A stretch of 64,000 bases of DNA. Source: GCA-020345945 sp964596985 (GTDB lineage: Archaea; Thermoproteota; Bathyarchaeia; RBG-16-48-13; GCA-020345945). Below are positions 52,646 through 60,729 of the stretch, piece by piece; position 1 is the first letter of the stretch; every line of letters starts with the position of its first letter. Position numbers and translations under genes: made by a program. The stretch lies in the NCBI GenBank assembly GCA_964596985.1, contig CAZQWG010000001.1, positions 372,001-436,000 of the forward strand, given 5' to 3'. The notes beneath the pieces were generated by a model. It was not told where the DNA came from. It made no database searches and saw only the letters and a program-made list of their open reading frames with translations.

Positions 52646-53653
52646 TTGAGTGAACAGATAAGGATAGTTCAGTACGGACTCGGACCGATCAGCTGCGAGA
52701 TTGCGAGACTTGTCCTACAAAAGAAGACCCTAAGATTGGTTGGTGGAGTTGACATCGATCCCGACAAGGCAGGGAAGGACATTGGAAGACTGCTGGGATT
52801 GGACCACGACATTGGCGTGGTAGTGGAGGAAGATACCTCCAAGGTCCTCTCAAGAACGGGCGCAGACGTTATCCTACATTCCACATCTTCCTCACTCACA
52901 CACGTCAAAGATCAGATCCTGTCCTGCATCGATGCCGGCACTCACGTAGTCTCAACCACAGAGGAGCTCTCATACCCTTTTTCGCGTTCATGTGAGCCTG
53001 CGAGGTTAATAGACAAAGAAGCCAAATCAAGAGGTGTATCAGTGTTGGGAACCGGGGTCAACCCTGGCTTCGTAATGGACACTCTCCCCATCTTTCTGAG
53101 TACAGCATGCCAACAGGTTAAGTCTGTAGAGGTAACTCGCATTCTCGACGCTTCTACTCGAAGGCTACCTCTTCAAAGGAAGATCGGAGCAGGATTGACT
53201 GTGGAGGAGTTCAAGAGAGGCGTCCAAGAAGGAGGACTGGGACATGTCGGATTGCTGGAGTCTATTGCGATGTTATCTGAAGGCCTAGGACTCGAAGTCG
53301 ATCACTCAGAACAGATAGTGGAACCAGTGATTGCAGAGAAGGACCTCAAGACGCAATACTTGTCTGTCAAGAAGAATGAAGTGGCAGGCATAAGGAACAT
53401 CGGACAAGGATACAGAGGACAAGATCTCGTCGTCCTTCTTAGACTAGAGATGTACATAGGGGCGAACAATTCTAGAGACAGAGTCAGCATCAAGGGAAGT
53501 CCGAACATGGATTTCGTGGTGGAAGGGGGAACCCCAGGCGATCCTGCCACAGTAGCAATGATCGTCAACGCGATACCCAAAGTGATCGAAGCTAGACCTG
53601 GACTTCTATCGATGATGGACCTACGCCTACCGTCGATCCTAGTCGACAAGTAG
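52646..53653 (+). CDS. 2,4-diaminopentanoate dehydrogenase-like oxidoreductase
   Basis: A 335-residue NAD(P)-binding protein similar to 2,4-diaminopentanoate dehydrogenase (Ord) and dihydrodipicolinate reductase. It has RIVQYGLGPISCEIARLVL (Rossmann loop), VGGVDIDPDKAGKDIGRL, VILHSTSSSLTHV, VVSTTEELSYPF, and GTGVNPGFVMDTLPI. Ord works in clostridial ornithine fermentation; other family members have unknown substrates. No further ornithine genes are adjacent (argF lies 6 kb away). TTG 52646 starts it. Confidence 0.82.
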   Translation: MSEQIRIVQYGLGPISCEIARLVLQKKTLRLVGGVDIDPDKAGKDIGRLLGLDHDIGVVVEEDTSKVLSRTGADVILHSTSSSLTHVKDQILSCIDAGTHVVSTTEELSYPFSRSCEPARLIDKEAKSRGVSVLGTGVNPGFVMDTLPIFLSTACQQVKSVEVTRILDASTRRLPLQRKIGAGLTVEEFKRGVQEGGLGHVGLLESIAMLSEGLGLEVDHSEQIVEPVIAEKDLKTQYLSVKKNEVAGIRNIGQGYRGQDLVVLLRLEMYIGANNSRDRVSIKGSPNMDFVVEGGTPGDPATVAMIVNAIPKVIEARPGLLSMMDLRLPSILVDK

Positions 53654-53802
53654 CAGCAACCAGCCCCTATTCTCTTTCTTCTATTGCCAAGCTCATTTGT
53701 TTCTTCTTCCCCCCGGTCAATCTTCGTGGGGATTGAGAAAAAGCCATAATAGGTTAGGAAAAACTACAATTACAGAGTTGAGATTAAAGAGAGTGAATTA
53801 TT

Positions 53803-54333
53803 ATGGCAAGTGTACAAGAAGGGTTGTGGATCGAACGAGACTACTTGAAATGCACGGGTTGCAGAAGATGCGAGATTGCTTGCAGCCTCTTCCACGAGGG
53901 CAAGATCTGGCCCGAAGCATCCAGAATAAGGGTTTTCATGCTTATCCCGGGAGTAGAGATTCCTCATTTCTGTTCCCAATGCCACGACTATCCATGCATT
54001 GAAAGCTGCCCATTCGACGCGCTTTCCATCGACGAGAAGACCTCTGCAGTAAAGGTTGACGAGGAGAAGTGCACAGCATGCGGCATATGCATAAACGCAT
54101 GTCCAGGGAAGGTACCTCACCTGCACCCCCAAGAGGAGAAGATCCTGATCTGCGATCTCTGCGACGGAGAACCGCAATGCGTCAAGGCATGCACTAAAGC
54201 TAACTATGACGCGCTGGGTCTCAGCAGGGAGGCGAAACCTTTCTCTCACAAGTTGTTCTCCAAGACGCCAGAAGAACTCACAGAGATGGTAGCTGAGAAC
54301 CTGTACGCCGAGAAGGCAAAGGAGTTGATATAA
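53803..54333 (+). CDS. Ferredoxin-like subunit of aldehyde:ferredoxin oxidoreductase
   Basis: A 176-residue polyferredoxin with four [4Fe-4S] motifs: CTGCRRCEIACSLFHEG, CSQCHDYPCIESCPFDAL, CTACGICINACPGKV and CDLCDGEPQCVKACTKA. Sixteen Cys give four clusters, as in the electron-transfer subunits of AorB/DmsB/HybA type. It ends one base before the AOR gene (TAAGATG), so it is its partner and carries electrons from or to the tungsten site. It precedes the aor gene in the same operon. Confidence 0.92.
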   Translation: MASVQEGLWIERDYLKCTGCRRCEIACSLFHEGKIWPEASRIRVFMLIPGVEIPHFCSQCHDYPCIESCPFDALSIDEKTSAVKVDEEKCTACGICINACPGKVPHLHPQEEKILICDLCDGEPQCVKACTKANYDALGLSREAKPFSHKLFSKTPEELTEMVAENLYAEKAKELI

Positions 54334-54334
54334 G

Positions 54335-56203
54335 ATGGTAGGAGGATACGCAGGAAAGTTCTTGGACGTCGATCTCTCCGCTGGAAAGACGAAGGAGACA
54401 CAATTTTCAGAAGAAATCCTCAGCCAGTATATCGGTGGAAGGGGACTCGCCGCACGGATACTGTGGGACAGGGTAGGCTCAAAATGGGAGTCGATAGACC
54501 CTCTCGGCCCAGAGAATCTCTTCCTCACATTGGCCGGCCCCCTCACAGGATACTTTCACGGCGCGAGGATCTGCGCAACAGGCAAGTCGCCTCAAAGCAA
54601 CGGAATCGTCGGTTCCACGGTCAGCGGGGAATTCCCGATCGAACTCAAGTGCGCAGGCTGGGATGGGGTCATAGTCTCTGGGAAGGCTGAATCACCAGTC
54701 TACCTATTGATAGACAACGAGAACGTGGAGATAAGAGACGCAAAACACCTTTGGGGCCTAGAAGGCAAGGAGACGCTCAAGACCCTTACGAAAGGGGTGA
54801 AGGAAGAACTCGACAAACGCTACAAACGGCTCGGCATACAGAAGGAGCCAGCGATGCTCTATATCGGCCCAGCAGGAGAGAACAGTATCAGAACCGCCGC
54901 GGTCCTCCAGAAATGGAGCCACGCCGCAGGGTACGGAGGATACGGGGCTGTGATGGGATCCAAGAATCTGAAGGCAATAGTAGCCAAAGGAACCGGCCCC
55001 CTACCCGAAGTCGCGAAGCCAGTACAGGTTCTTAGACTTATGGAGGAGACGGAAGAACTCTCCTACACGAGAAGACGTCTACGCCGTTGGGGAACAGGAT
55101 ACGCAGGATACGAGGTCGGGGCAGACAGGAACTCAGAGCCGGTGAGAAACTGGCAAGAGGAATGGCACGACGAAAAGTCGATGGGAGGCACCAACTTCGA
55201 CCTCAGACACTGGGTGAAACGCTACTGGGCAGACTACGGATGCGCGATCTCCTGCATGAAGCTCGCAGTGGTCAAGGTGGGTCCCTACAAAGGAGCCATC
55301 TCGGACAACCCCGACTATGAGTTGGAGGCCTATCTTGGACCAAACCTCGGCGTCTTCGACCCAGCAGCTGTACTATACCTTTCATCCCTCATAGAGGAGC
55401 TCGGATACTCAGGGATCAACGGACCCAACACACTGGCCTTCGCCATCGAACTCTACCAGCGCGGAATCCTGACAAAGGAGGATCTGGGAGGATTGGAGTT
55501 GAAGTGGGGAGACGTCAAATCCATCGAAGAACTGGCAAGAGGAATAGTGACGAGGGAAGGGAAGTTCTTTGACGCCCTCGCCGAGGGAACGTATAGGGCA
55601 GCCTTGAAGATATCTGAGATGAAAGGGGTAGACGTTACACCCTACGCGGTCACCGTCAAGGGAGTGGAGGTAGGTGCCCACGGAACACGGAGCAACCTAG
55701 ACTACACAAAGGACATCTGCTACGCATGCTCGGTCCAAGGAGGCGACCATACATCTACAATCTCCGACGGCTATAACGACCTCGAAACGGTGTTCGCGGA
55801 CTCAGCCGTCTACTGCAATGTCATTGGATGGGGAGGAGGACTGGAAGATCTCCAATGGAGGTTCCTCCGAGCAGTCACAGGATGGAACACGACAGACGAA
55901 GACTGGAAGACGACTCTAGGACCCCGAATCGTACACATTCAGAGAGCCGCGGAACTCATCGGGGGACCCGATGTCAACTGGCGACCACCCAAAGACGACG
56001 ACAACCCCAAGAGATTCTATGAGCCACTACCGTCCGGACCCTACAAGGGGCAGACAACAGACCGCGAATTCGTGGACCAAAGAAGACTCGAATACTACGA
56101 GGCTATCGGATGGGACAAGAACGGAATACCTAAACCTGATGTCTTGAAGAAACTAGGATTGCAGGATGTGGACAAAGCACTAGACAAAGTAAGGGGCAAG
56201 TGA
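54335..56203 (+). CDS. aor: Tungsten-type aldehyde:ferredoxin oxidoreductase, first cluster ligand is Asp
   Basis: A 622-residue AOR-family enzyme. The N-terminal domain GYAGKFLDVDLSAGKTKE, IGGRGLAARIL, GPLTGYFHGARICATGKSPQS and AMLYIGPAGEN are typical, and it oxidises aldehydes or reduces acids using a bis-pyranopterin tungsten cofactor. The cluster motif usually reads C-x2-C-x3-C; here it is D300-Y-G-C303-A-I-S-C307, so the first ligand is Asp. A fourth Cys is in DICYACSVQGG (around 462-465). An Asp-ligated [4Fe-4S] cluster is possible. It is cotranscribed with the ferredoxin gene. Confidence 0.93.
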   Translation: MVGGYAGKFLDVDLSAGKTKETQFSEEILSQYIGGRGLAARILWDRVGSKWESIDPLGPENLFLTLAGPLTGYFHGARICATGKSPQSNGIVGSTVSGEFPIELKCAGWDGVIVSGKAESPVYLLIDNENVEIRDAKHLWGLEGKETLKTLTKGVKEELDKRYKRLGIQKEPAMLYIGPAGENSIRTAAVLQKWSHAAGYGGYGAVMGSKNLKAIVAKGTGPLPEVAKPVQVLRLMEETEELSYTRRRLRRWGTGYAGYEVGADRNSEPVRNWQEEWHDEKSMGGTNFDLRHWVKRYWADYGCAISCMKLAVVKVGPYKGAISDNPDYELEAYLGPNLGVFDPAAVLYLSSLIEELGYSGINGPNTLAFAIELYQRGILTKEDLGGLELKWGDVKSIEELARGIVTREGKFFDALAEGTYRAALKISEMKGVDVTPYAVTVKGVEVGAHGTRSNLDYTKDICYACSVQGGDHTSTISDGYNDLETVFADSAVYCNVIGWGGGLEDLQWRFLRAVTGWNTTDEDWKTTLGPRIVHIQRAAELIGGPDVNWRPPKDDDNPKRFYEPLPSGPYKGQTTDREFVDQRRLEYYEAIGWDKNGIPKPDVLKKLGLQDVDKALDKVRGK

Positions 56204-56268
56204 AAACTCCACCCTTCCCCTTTATTCTTTGCTCGACCTAAGAATCTCATCTGAACCAGTAGCCCAAG

Positions 56269-57264
56269 TTAAAGTTCTAGATCTGATAAAGGTGGGGGAG
56301 CAGTAAGATCGACTAAGCTTTCTAAGATTGAACAAGCCTCACTTGGAGGAAGTACGTTAAGCTCTCTTTGGCAACTATAGACAAGCTTCTTTATTGCTTT
56401 CTCATAGCCAACCAAGCCATCGGCTTCGTATGTGATTTTGAAGAGTTCCTTCGCCGCACCTTCCTGGATTTTCGATCTGCGGAGTAGCGATTCTATTCTC
56501 TTCCTATTCGTTAGGTTATTCAATGCGTAGAGTATGGGTAGGGGTAAGTGTTCATACTTTATACGGTGTGGAAGTTCCCTTCTGAAGTCCAACATATCAG
56601 CGAGGTCATCTCTTAGTATAGCAATCATTCCAAGGGCTCTTCCATACCTTGCTAAAGCCTCTGTCTCTGTTTCTGATCCTCCACCGAGAATCGACCCAAT
56701 TCTCATATAGGCTTCAACGTCAGCAGCCTTCATTCGAGTTAGGCGAAGATACCTTCTGGGAGTTATATCTATCCTTCCACGGAGTTCAAGCTCTCCGGCT
56801 TCTGCATTGCTCAGCTCTAGCAGGAGGTTTTTAATCACAACCAAAATCGACTGAACTTTCCCAGGTGAGAGACCACAGTCAATGAGGTTGGATGCTAGAG
56901 AGACAAAACCTTTCACGAATAGTATATCACCGAGAATTAAAGTGACCTCGATACCTCTCGCTCCCAGTACAGTCTGCCCATGATCCTTTCTTGGGGATTG
57001 GTCGATGATGTCATCGTGAATGTCGATTCCAGCACCTACAAGGATCAAGGAAGATGCTATGTCTTTGGTCAGTGTGGGATCTCCGCCTACCACCTCGCAA
57101 GCCAGAGACATTAATGCTGGTCTAGTGTAATCTTTCCAGTAAGAGAATAAATGTGAAAGTGCTGACCTACACATCTTATCGGAAACATTCTCTTTTGCCC
57201 ACGATTCTGCTCGTCTCAATGATAATAGACTTCGCTCGGTGAGATTATCCTTAACTCTTGCCAT
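56269..57264 (-). CDS. Isoprenyl diphosphate synthase (GGPP-type)
   Basis: A 331-residue all-helical polyprenyl synthase. The first Asp-rich motif is DIHDDIID (DDxxD), and the second is LRDDLADMLDFR (DDxxD). It elongates isoprenoid diphosphates, perhaps making geranylgeranyl diphosphate for archaeal lipids. Residues before the first motif, which set chain length, are ILVGAGI. The first motif lacks the usual pattern DDxxxxD. The gene is AT-richer than the rest and marks the left edge of the accessory-looking region. Confidence 0.87.
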   Translation of the reverse strand: MARVKDNLTERSLLSLRRAESWAKENVSDKMCRSALSHLFSYWKDYTRPALMSLACEVVGGDPTLTKDIASSLILVGAGIDIHDDIIDQSPRKDHGQTVLGARGIEVTLILGDILFVKGFVSLASNLIDCGLSPGKVQSILVVIKNLLLELSNAEAGELELRGRIDITPRRYLRLTRMKAADVEAYMRIGSILGGGSETETEALARYGRALGMIAILRDDLADMLDFRRELPHRIKYEHLPLPILYALNNLTNRKRIESLLRRSKIQEGAAKELFKITYEADGLVGYEKAIKKLVYSCQRELNVLPPSEACSILESLVDLTAPPPLSDLEL

Positions 57265-57488
57265 GAAAATTCCTGCCTATTATATCATGTTTTCACAATG
57301 AAAAAGAAATAAGAAAAGACTGTCCCCTATTCGTTTGCCCTCGATGTTCTTGGCAATAAAGTGGAATGCTCTCTTGAAGTCTAAAGCTTCTAACCCCAGG
57401 GTCTTATGGGTGATTTGGTGAGCCATCTTGCTAAGGCTGAAATACTCATATGTTTTTCACCTCCCCACCAGTCTTCAAAATCTCGTTT

Positions 57489-57507
57489 GTATTCGTGTTG
57501 AACACAA
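57489..57507. promoter_or_regulatory. 19-bp operator copy A (GTGTT-G-AACAC)
   Basis: GTATTCGTGTTGAACACAA contains a perfect odd palindrome (57495-57505). It is identical over 19 bases to the reverse complement of 60596-60614, in front of the first coiled-coil wHTH gene. It lies about 12 bases upstream of the transporter TATA-like AAATATAAG, in the same orientation relative to its gene as copy B. Confidence 0.65.
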
Positions 57508-57550
57508 CTACAATAATGAAATATAAGGGTTGCTAAAGGATGATTTCATA

Positions 57551-58792
57551 ATGAGGATTCCTTACACAGAAGATATTCAGGTATCTCGGGGCAGATTCAT
57601 CATAGTTGCAAGCCTGATATCGAACTCCATTTCTTGGTACTACCTAATGGCTAACTACTTGGAATTGCTCCTGACCGACCCGAATCTTCCTTTCGACTAC
57701 CTGCGGAATGAGACTATCCTTGCGAGTTTCCTTTTCTCAATACCTCTTTCGTCCATGATTGCAGAAATCATATTGGCAAGGGTCAAAACGAAAACCATTC
57801 TATTTTATTGGATTATTGTTGACATTGCTACATTGCTGTTGCCTAACCTTTTCAGATTAAGAGCCAACATTGAATTTTTGGTCTTCGCTGTATTGTTGGG
57901 TTTTTCTATCGGGTTCGGTTTTCCTCGATGTCTCACATACTTCAGTGATTCTACTTCAATGGAAGAGAGAGGACGCGTAGGAGGAATCATAATTTTCTTG
58001 ACGTATGTTTTGACCCCCTTGATTCTTGCGGCAACTCAAAGTCTTGATTCTTCGGTACGTCTAATAGTATATTCGGGGTGGAGAGGACTAGGACTCGCTA
58101 CAATACCCTTCATTGGGACGGCTGCATACAGCGAGCCGGTAGAGAATGCAACAACTGATAGATTACGAACCCCACAATGGAGAAGACTCATCCTCTACCT
58201 TATTCCTTGGATGGCTTTCAGTCTTATTGATGGCGTAGACACACAGATCCTCAAGAATATCTATCCACAAGAGAAGTTTGAAATGGGGAGAATGCTGGCC
58301 TATATAACTGGTAGTTTTTCCGCGATATTAGGCGGAGTGGCAATAGATCTTATTGGTCGTCGGACAAGCATAATCTTTGCCATGGTTACTCTTGGTCTGG
58401 GATTCATTGCCGTGAGCCTAGCTCAAGCTTCCTTGGCATCATGGCTGGCATTCTGGATTGCTGAGGGTATTGCATGGGGTGTCTTATCCATCACATACGT
58501 CTTAGTCATTTGGGGGGACCTTGGATCAAAGGATGATATGGGGAAATACTATGCAATTGGAACGATCCCCTTTTTTCTCTCTCGGGCTCTAGGATTCGTT
58601 CTCAAACCTAAGTTTTCCCAATTCTCTTCAACACATCTTTTTTCAATAGTCATTCTTCTAAACTTTCTAGCAGTGATTCCCCTACTTTTTGCAGAAGAGG
58701 TTCTGCCATCGAAGACTAGAGAGCAGAGAAAAATGAGGGAATATATAAGAAGTGCCAAACGGCTGGTGGAACAAGACAAGGGGGGGAGTTAG
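57551..58792 (+). CDS. MFS-type transporter
   Basis: A 413-residue membrane protein with 11-12 predicted helices in two halves separated by a charged loop (ENATTDRLRTPQWRRL). MFS-like cytoplasmic signatures include GGVAIDLIGRRTS between helices 8 and 9. I cannot name the substrate; no antibiotic- or sugar-specific motifs stand out. ATG 57551 follows AAAGGATG and a TATA-like AAATATAAG 30 bases upstream; TTG 57530 is an alternative. Its stop overlaps the stop of the convergent ParA gene by 4 bases. Confidence 0.8.
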   Translation: MRIPYTEDIQVSRGRFIIVASLISNSISWYYLMANYLELLLTDPNLPFDYLRNETILASFLFSIPLSSMIAEIILARVKTKTILFYWIIVDIATLLLPNLFRLRANIEFLVFAVLLGFSIGFGFPRCLTYFSDSTSMEERGRVGGIIIFLTYVLTPLILAATQSLDSSVRLIVYSGWRGLGLATIPFIGTAAYSEPVENATTDRLRTPQWRRLILYLIPWMAFSLIDGVDTQILKNIYPQEKFEMGRMLAYITGSFSAILGGVAIDLIGRRTSIIFAMVTLGLGFIAVSLAQASLASWLAFWIAEGIAWGVLSITYVLVIWGDLGSKDDMGKYYAIGTIPFFLSRALGFVLKPKFSQFSSTHLFSIVILLNFLAVIPLLFAEEVLPSKTREQRKMREYIRSAKRLVEQDKGGS

Positions 58793-59559
58793 AACTTCTC
58801 GAGTTTCTCAACGACCGATGTCAAGTGCTTCACAATCGGATGGCTCGGGTGTTGCTGGACAAAGATCGACTCCCCAACAAGAGAGAGGACGTCACAGCTA
58901 CAAGGGATAGCCTCGATTACAGGGAACCTGAAGATCGAACCGAATTTCTTCACTGTTCGAGGGTCGACGTCTATCGAGGGTCCCCCCGTAGGCACCTTGT
59001 TGATTATGATTCCCGTCTTTCGTTCGAGGGTCTCATAGACCCCCTTTATCAATTCCGAGGTCCCTTCGACATCGCCTCTGTCAGGCGTTGTGACAAGCAC
59101 GGCAACATCCGAGCTTATGATAGCGTTGACCGAGGAGTACTGAAATCCTGGACTCGTATCGAATATGACATAATCCACCTCAAATTTCTTGGACAGGGTC
59201 TCTAAGGAATTGTTGATTAGACGAAGAGATTTCATCTGCCACTTTCTGTCTCTCGTTACAATTTCGCTTATTCCCTCGGTTGAAGGGTCTGCGAGTCCAA
59301 CATAGAGCCTACCTGGAAGAGAGAGTTCTTCGGTAGCGTCGGAGATGGATGCGCCGATCTCGCATCGTCCATCCAAGAGGTCATTCAGCGAGAAATTGGC
59401 TCTGTCAACGTTGAAGAAGGAGTGGAGACTCGGGGCCCGGAAGTCGAAGTCAAGCAGACACACATTGCGTCCTTTCTTGGCGTAGAGGACGGCTAGATTC
59501 GTCGAGATGAATGTCTTCCCTGTTCCACCTTTGTAAGAATGGAATGCAAATGATTTCAA
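58789..59559 (-). CDS. ParA/MinD-type ATPase
   Basis: A 256-residue deviant Walker-type ATPase: the P-loop KGGTGKTFISTNLAV (residues 10-16), signature VCLLDFDFRAPSLHSFF (Walker A'), FDTSPGFQYSSVNAI (Walker B), and a C-terminal dimer/switch region. ParA/MinD proteins form ATP-driven gradients for plasmid, chromosome or complex positioning. It is encoded 7 bases after a wHTH gene, and its end touches the end of a transporter gene. It lacks the membrane-targeting amphipathic helix of MinD, so it may bind DNA or the wHTH proteins. Confidence 0.88.
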   Translation of the reverse strand: MKSFAFHSYKGGTGKTFISTNLAVLYAKKGRNVCLLDFDFRAPSLHSFFNVDRANFSLNDLLDGRCEIGASISDATEELSLPGRLYVGLADPSTEGISEIVTRDRKWQMKSLRLINNSLETLSKKFEVDYVIFDTSPGFQYSSVNAIISSDVAVLVTTPDRGDVEGTSELIKGVYETLERKTGIIINKVPTGGPSIDVDPRTVKKFGSIFRFPVIEAIPCSCDVLSLVGESIFVQQHPSHPIVKHLTSVVEKLEKF

Positions 59560-59566
59560 TCTCTAC

Positions 59567-59953
59567 TCACTTCTCCACGCGGAAATAGACATCCCTGCCT
59601 TTCCGCCTTTTTGTGACGTATCTCATCGTGTAGAGCTGGTTCAAGTAACCGCTCTCGACGGCTCTAGCCCTCCCAGTCTTCTCTGCAATCTGTTCGGCGG
59701 TCGCTTCGCCTTCCTTGCACAGCATCATCGCTGTCTTTCTGAGATGATCAGGAAGGGAGAGAAGGGTAACGACATCAAGCGGATAGTCCTTGAGATCTCC
59801 TGCCTCGATATAGTCTGATTTCCCCGACTCAAGACTGGAAAGTATCTCATCCTGTTTCTTGGAGAGCTTACCTAGATTGCGATCAATCCTCTTCAGGCTC
59901 TCACTAATTTCTTCAAGGAGGTCCATCACATTGTCCTTTTGTCTCGTTCCCAT
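59567..59953 (-). CDS. Coiled-coil wHTH protein, ParA-adjacent copy
   Basis: A 128-residue protein. Residues 8-45 form a coiled coil (MDLLEEISESLKRIDRNLGKLSKKQDEIL), and the C-terminal half is a winged helix-turn-helix (DVVTLLSLPDHLRKTAMMLCKEGEATAEQIAEKTGRARAVESGYLNQLYTMRYVTKRRKGRDVYF). It is a close paralogue of 60157-60552, identical over long stretches in the wHTH. It directly precedes the ParA gene by 7 bases and has its own A/T-rich promoter with a GTTGAAC palindrome. It is probably the DNA-binding partner of ParA. Confidence 0.82.
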   Translation of the reverse strand: MGTRQKDNVMDLLEEISESLKRIDRNLGKLSKKQDEILSSLESGKSDYIEAGDLKDYPLDVVTLLSLPDHLRKTAMMLCKEGEATAEQIAEKTGRARAVESGYLNQLYTMRYVTKRRKGRDVYFRVEK

Positions 59954-60020
59954 GTCCTCGACCAGACTTCCATCGATAATGAATGAGGTCCTCGCCTAGG
60001 TTCCAATGAACTTATGTATT

Positions 60021-60033
60021 TAAGTTGAACTTA
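60021..60033. promoter_or_regulatory. Operator copy C (TAAGTT-G-AACTTA)
   Basis: A perfect 13-base palindrome with the core GTTGAAC shared by copies A and B. It overlaps the TATA-like region (TTTATAAG on the minus strand) about 70 bases upstream of the 59953 start. A second half-site (GAACTTA) lies at about 60008-60014, giving a partial tandem. Confidence 0.5.
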
Positions 60034-60156
60034 TAAACTAAACTCAATCCCCGCACTAGCACAATCTCTCCGCTTTGAATCCTTTTTAATGCAAATGGCG
60101 GTCAGCAGAGAAGAAACTCGTTGAGCGAGATCCCTAATCAAAGCCAAAAGGGGGAC

Positions 60157-60552
60157 CTAATTACCTAAACAACAGTTGTGGACAGAAAAGTGGACAGAGC
60201 GGCCTTTCCGTTTCTTCTTAACGTATCTCATCGTATAGAGCTGGTTCAAGTAACCGCTCTCGACGGCCCTAGCCCTCCCAGTCTCTTTCGCGATTTCAGC
60301 AGCAGTCGCCTCCCCCCTTCCACGTAGTGCAATCACCGTTTTTCTAAGGTGATCCGGAAGAGAGAGAAGGGTATAGATATCAGTCGAAGACATACCATCG
60401 ACTTCGGCCTTGCCGGGAAGCAGAGCATCAGCCTCAGCTCTTTGAGGGGAGGCATATTGAGTATTGACAAGGTCATCGATTCGATTGTCTAATCTTCTAA
60501 GGGTTTCTCGAATTTCCAGAAGAAGCAAAGGAAGTGAATCAGCGGTTCTCAT
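60157..60552 (-). CDS. Coiled-coil wHTH protein, upstream paralogue
   Basis: A 131-residue protein with the same architecture as its neighbour: a coiled coil at the N-terminus (LLLLEIRETLRRLDNRIDDLV) and a winged helix at the C-terminus (DIYTLLSLPDHLRKTVIALRGRGEATAAEIAKETGRARAVESGYLNQLYTMRYVKKKRKGRSVHFSVHN). The recognition helix RARAVESGYLNQLYTMRYV is identical in both paralogues, so they probably bind the same DNA. The promoter carries the 19-bp operator directly upstream of its TATA-like sequence. An unusual C-terminus NCCLGN has two Cys. Confidence 0.82.
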   Translation of the reverse strand: MRTADSLPLLLLEIRETLRRLDNRIDDLVNTQYASPQRAEADALLPGKAEVDGMSSTDIYTLLSLPDHLRKTVIALRGRGEATAAEIAKETGRARAVESGYLNQLYTMRYVKKKRKGRSVHFSVHNCCLGN

Positions 60553-60595
60553 GGTTTGATCACAGTATTTTTTTCTTCTTCCTAGTTTTAAGTAT

Positions 60596-60614
60596 TTGTG
60601 TTCAACACGAATAC
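60596..60614. promoter_or_regulatory. 19-bp operator copy B (GTGTT-C-AACAC)
   Basis: TTGTGTTCAACACGAATAC, the exact reverse complement of copy A at 57489-57507. On the minus strand it adjoins the TATA-like AATACTTAAAAC of the wHTH gene, so a bound protein would block or recruit the transcription machinery. Its orientation toward the gene matches copy A. Confidence 0.65.
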
Positions 60615-60729
60615 AGATATTGGTTTAGTGTGATGACTCGGATTCGCATGAATCAAGACAGTTCTTGACAAAAATGGCTAGTGGACCGTCCGGTCCACGA
60701 ATAGATATTGGATTGCTTGCCCTCAAGAA

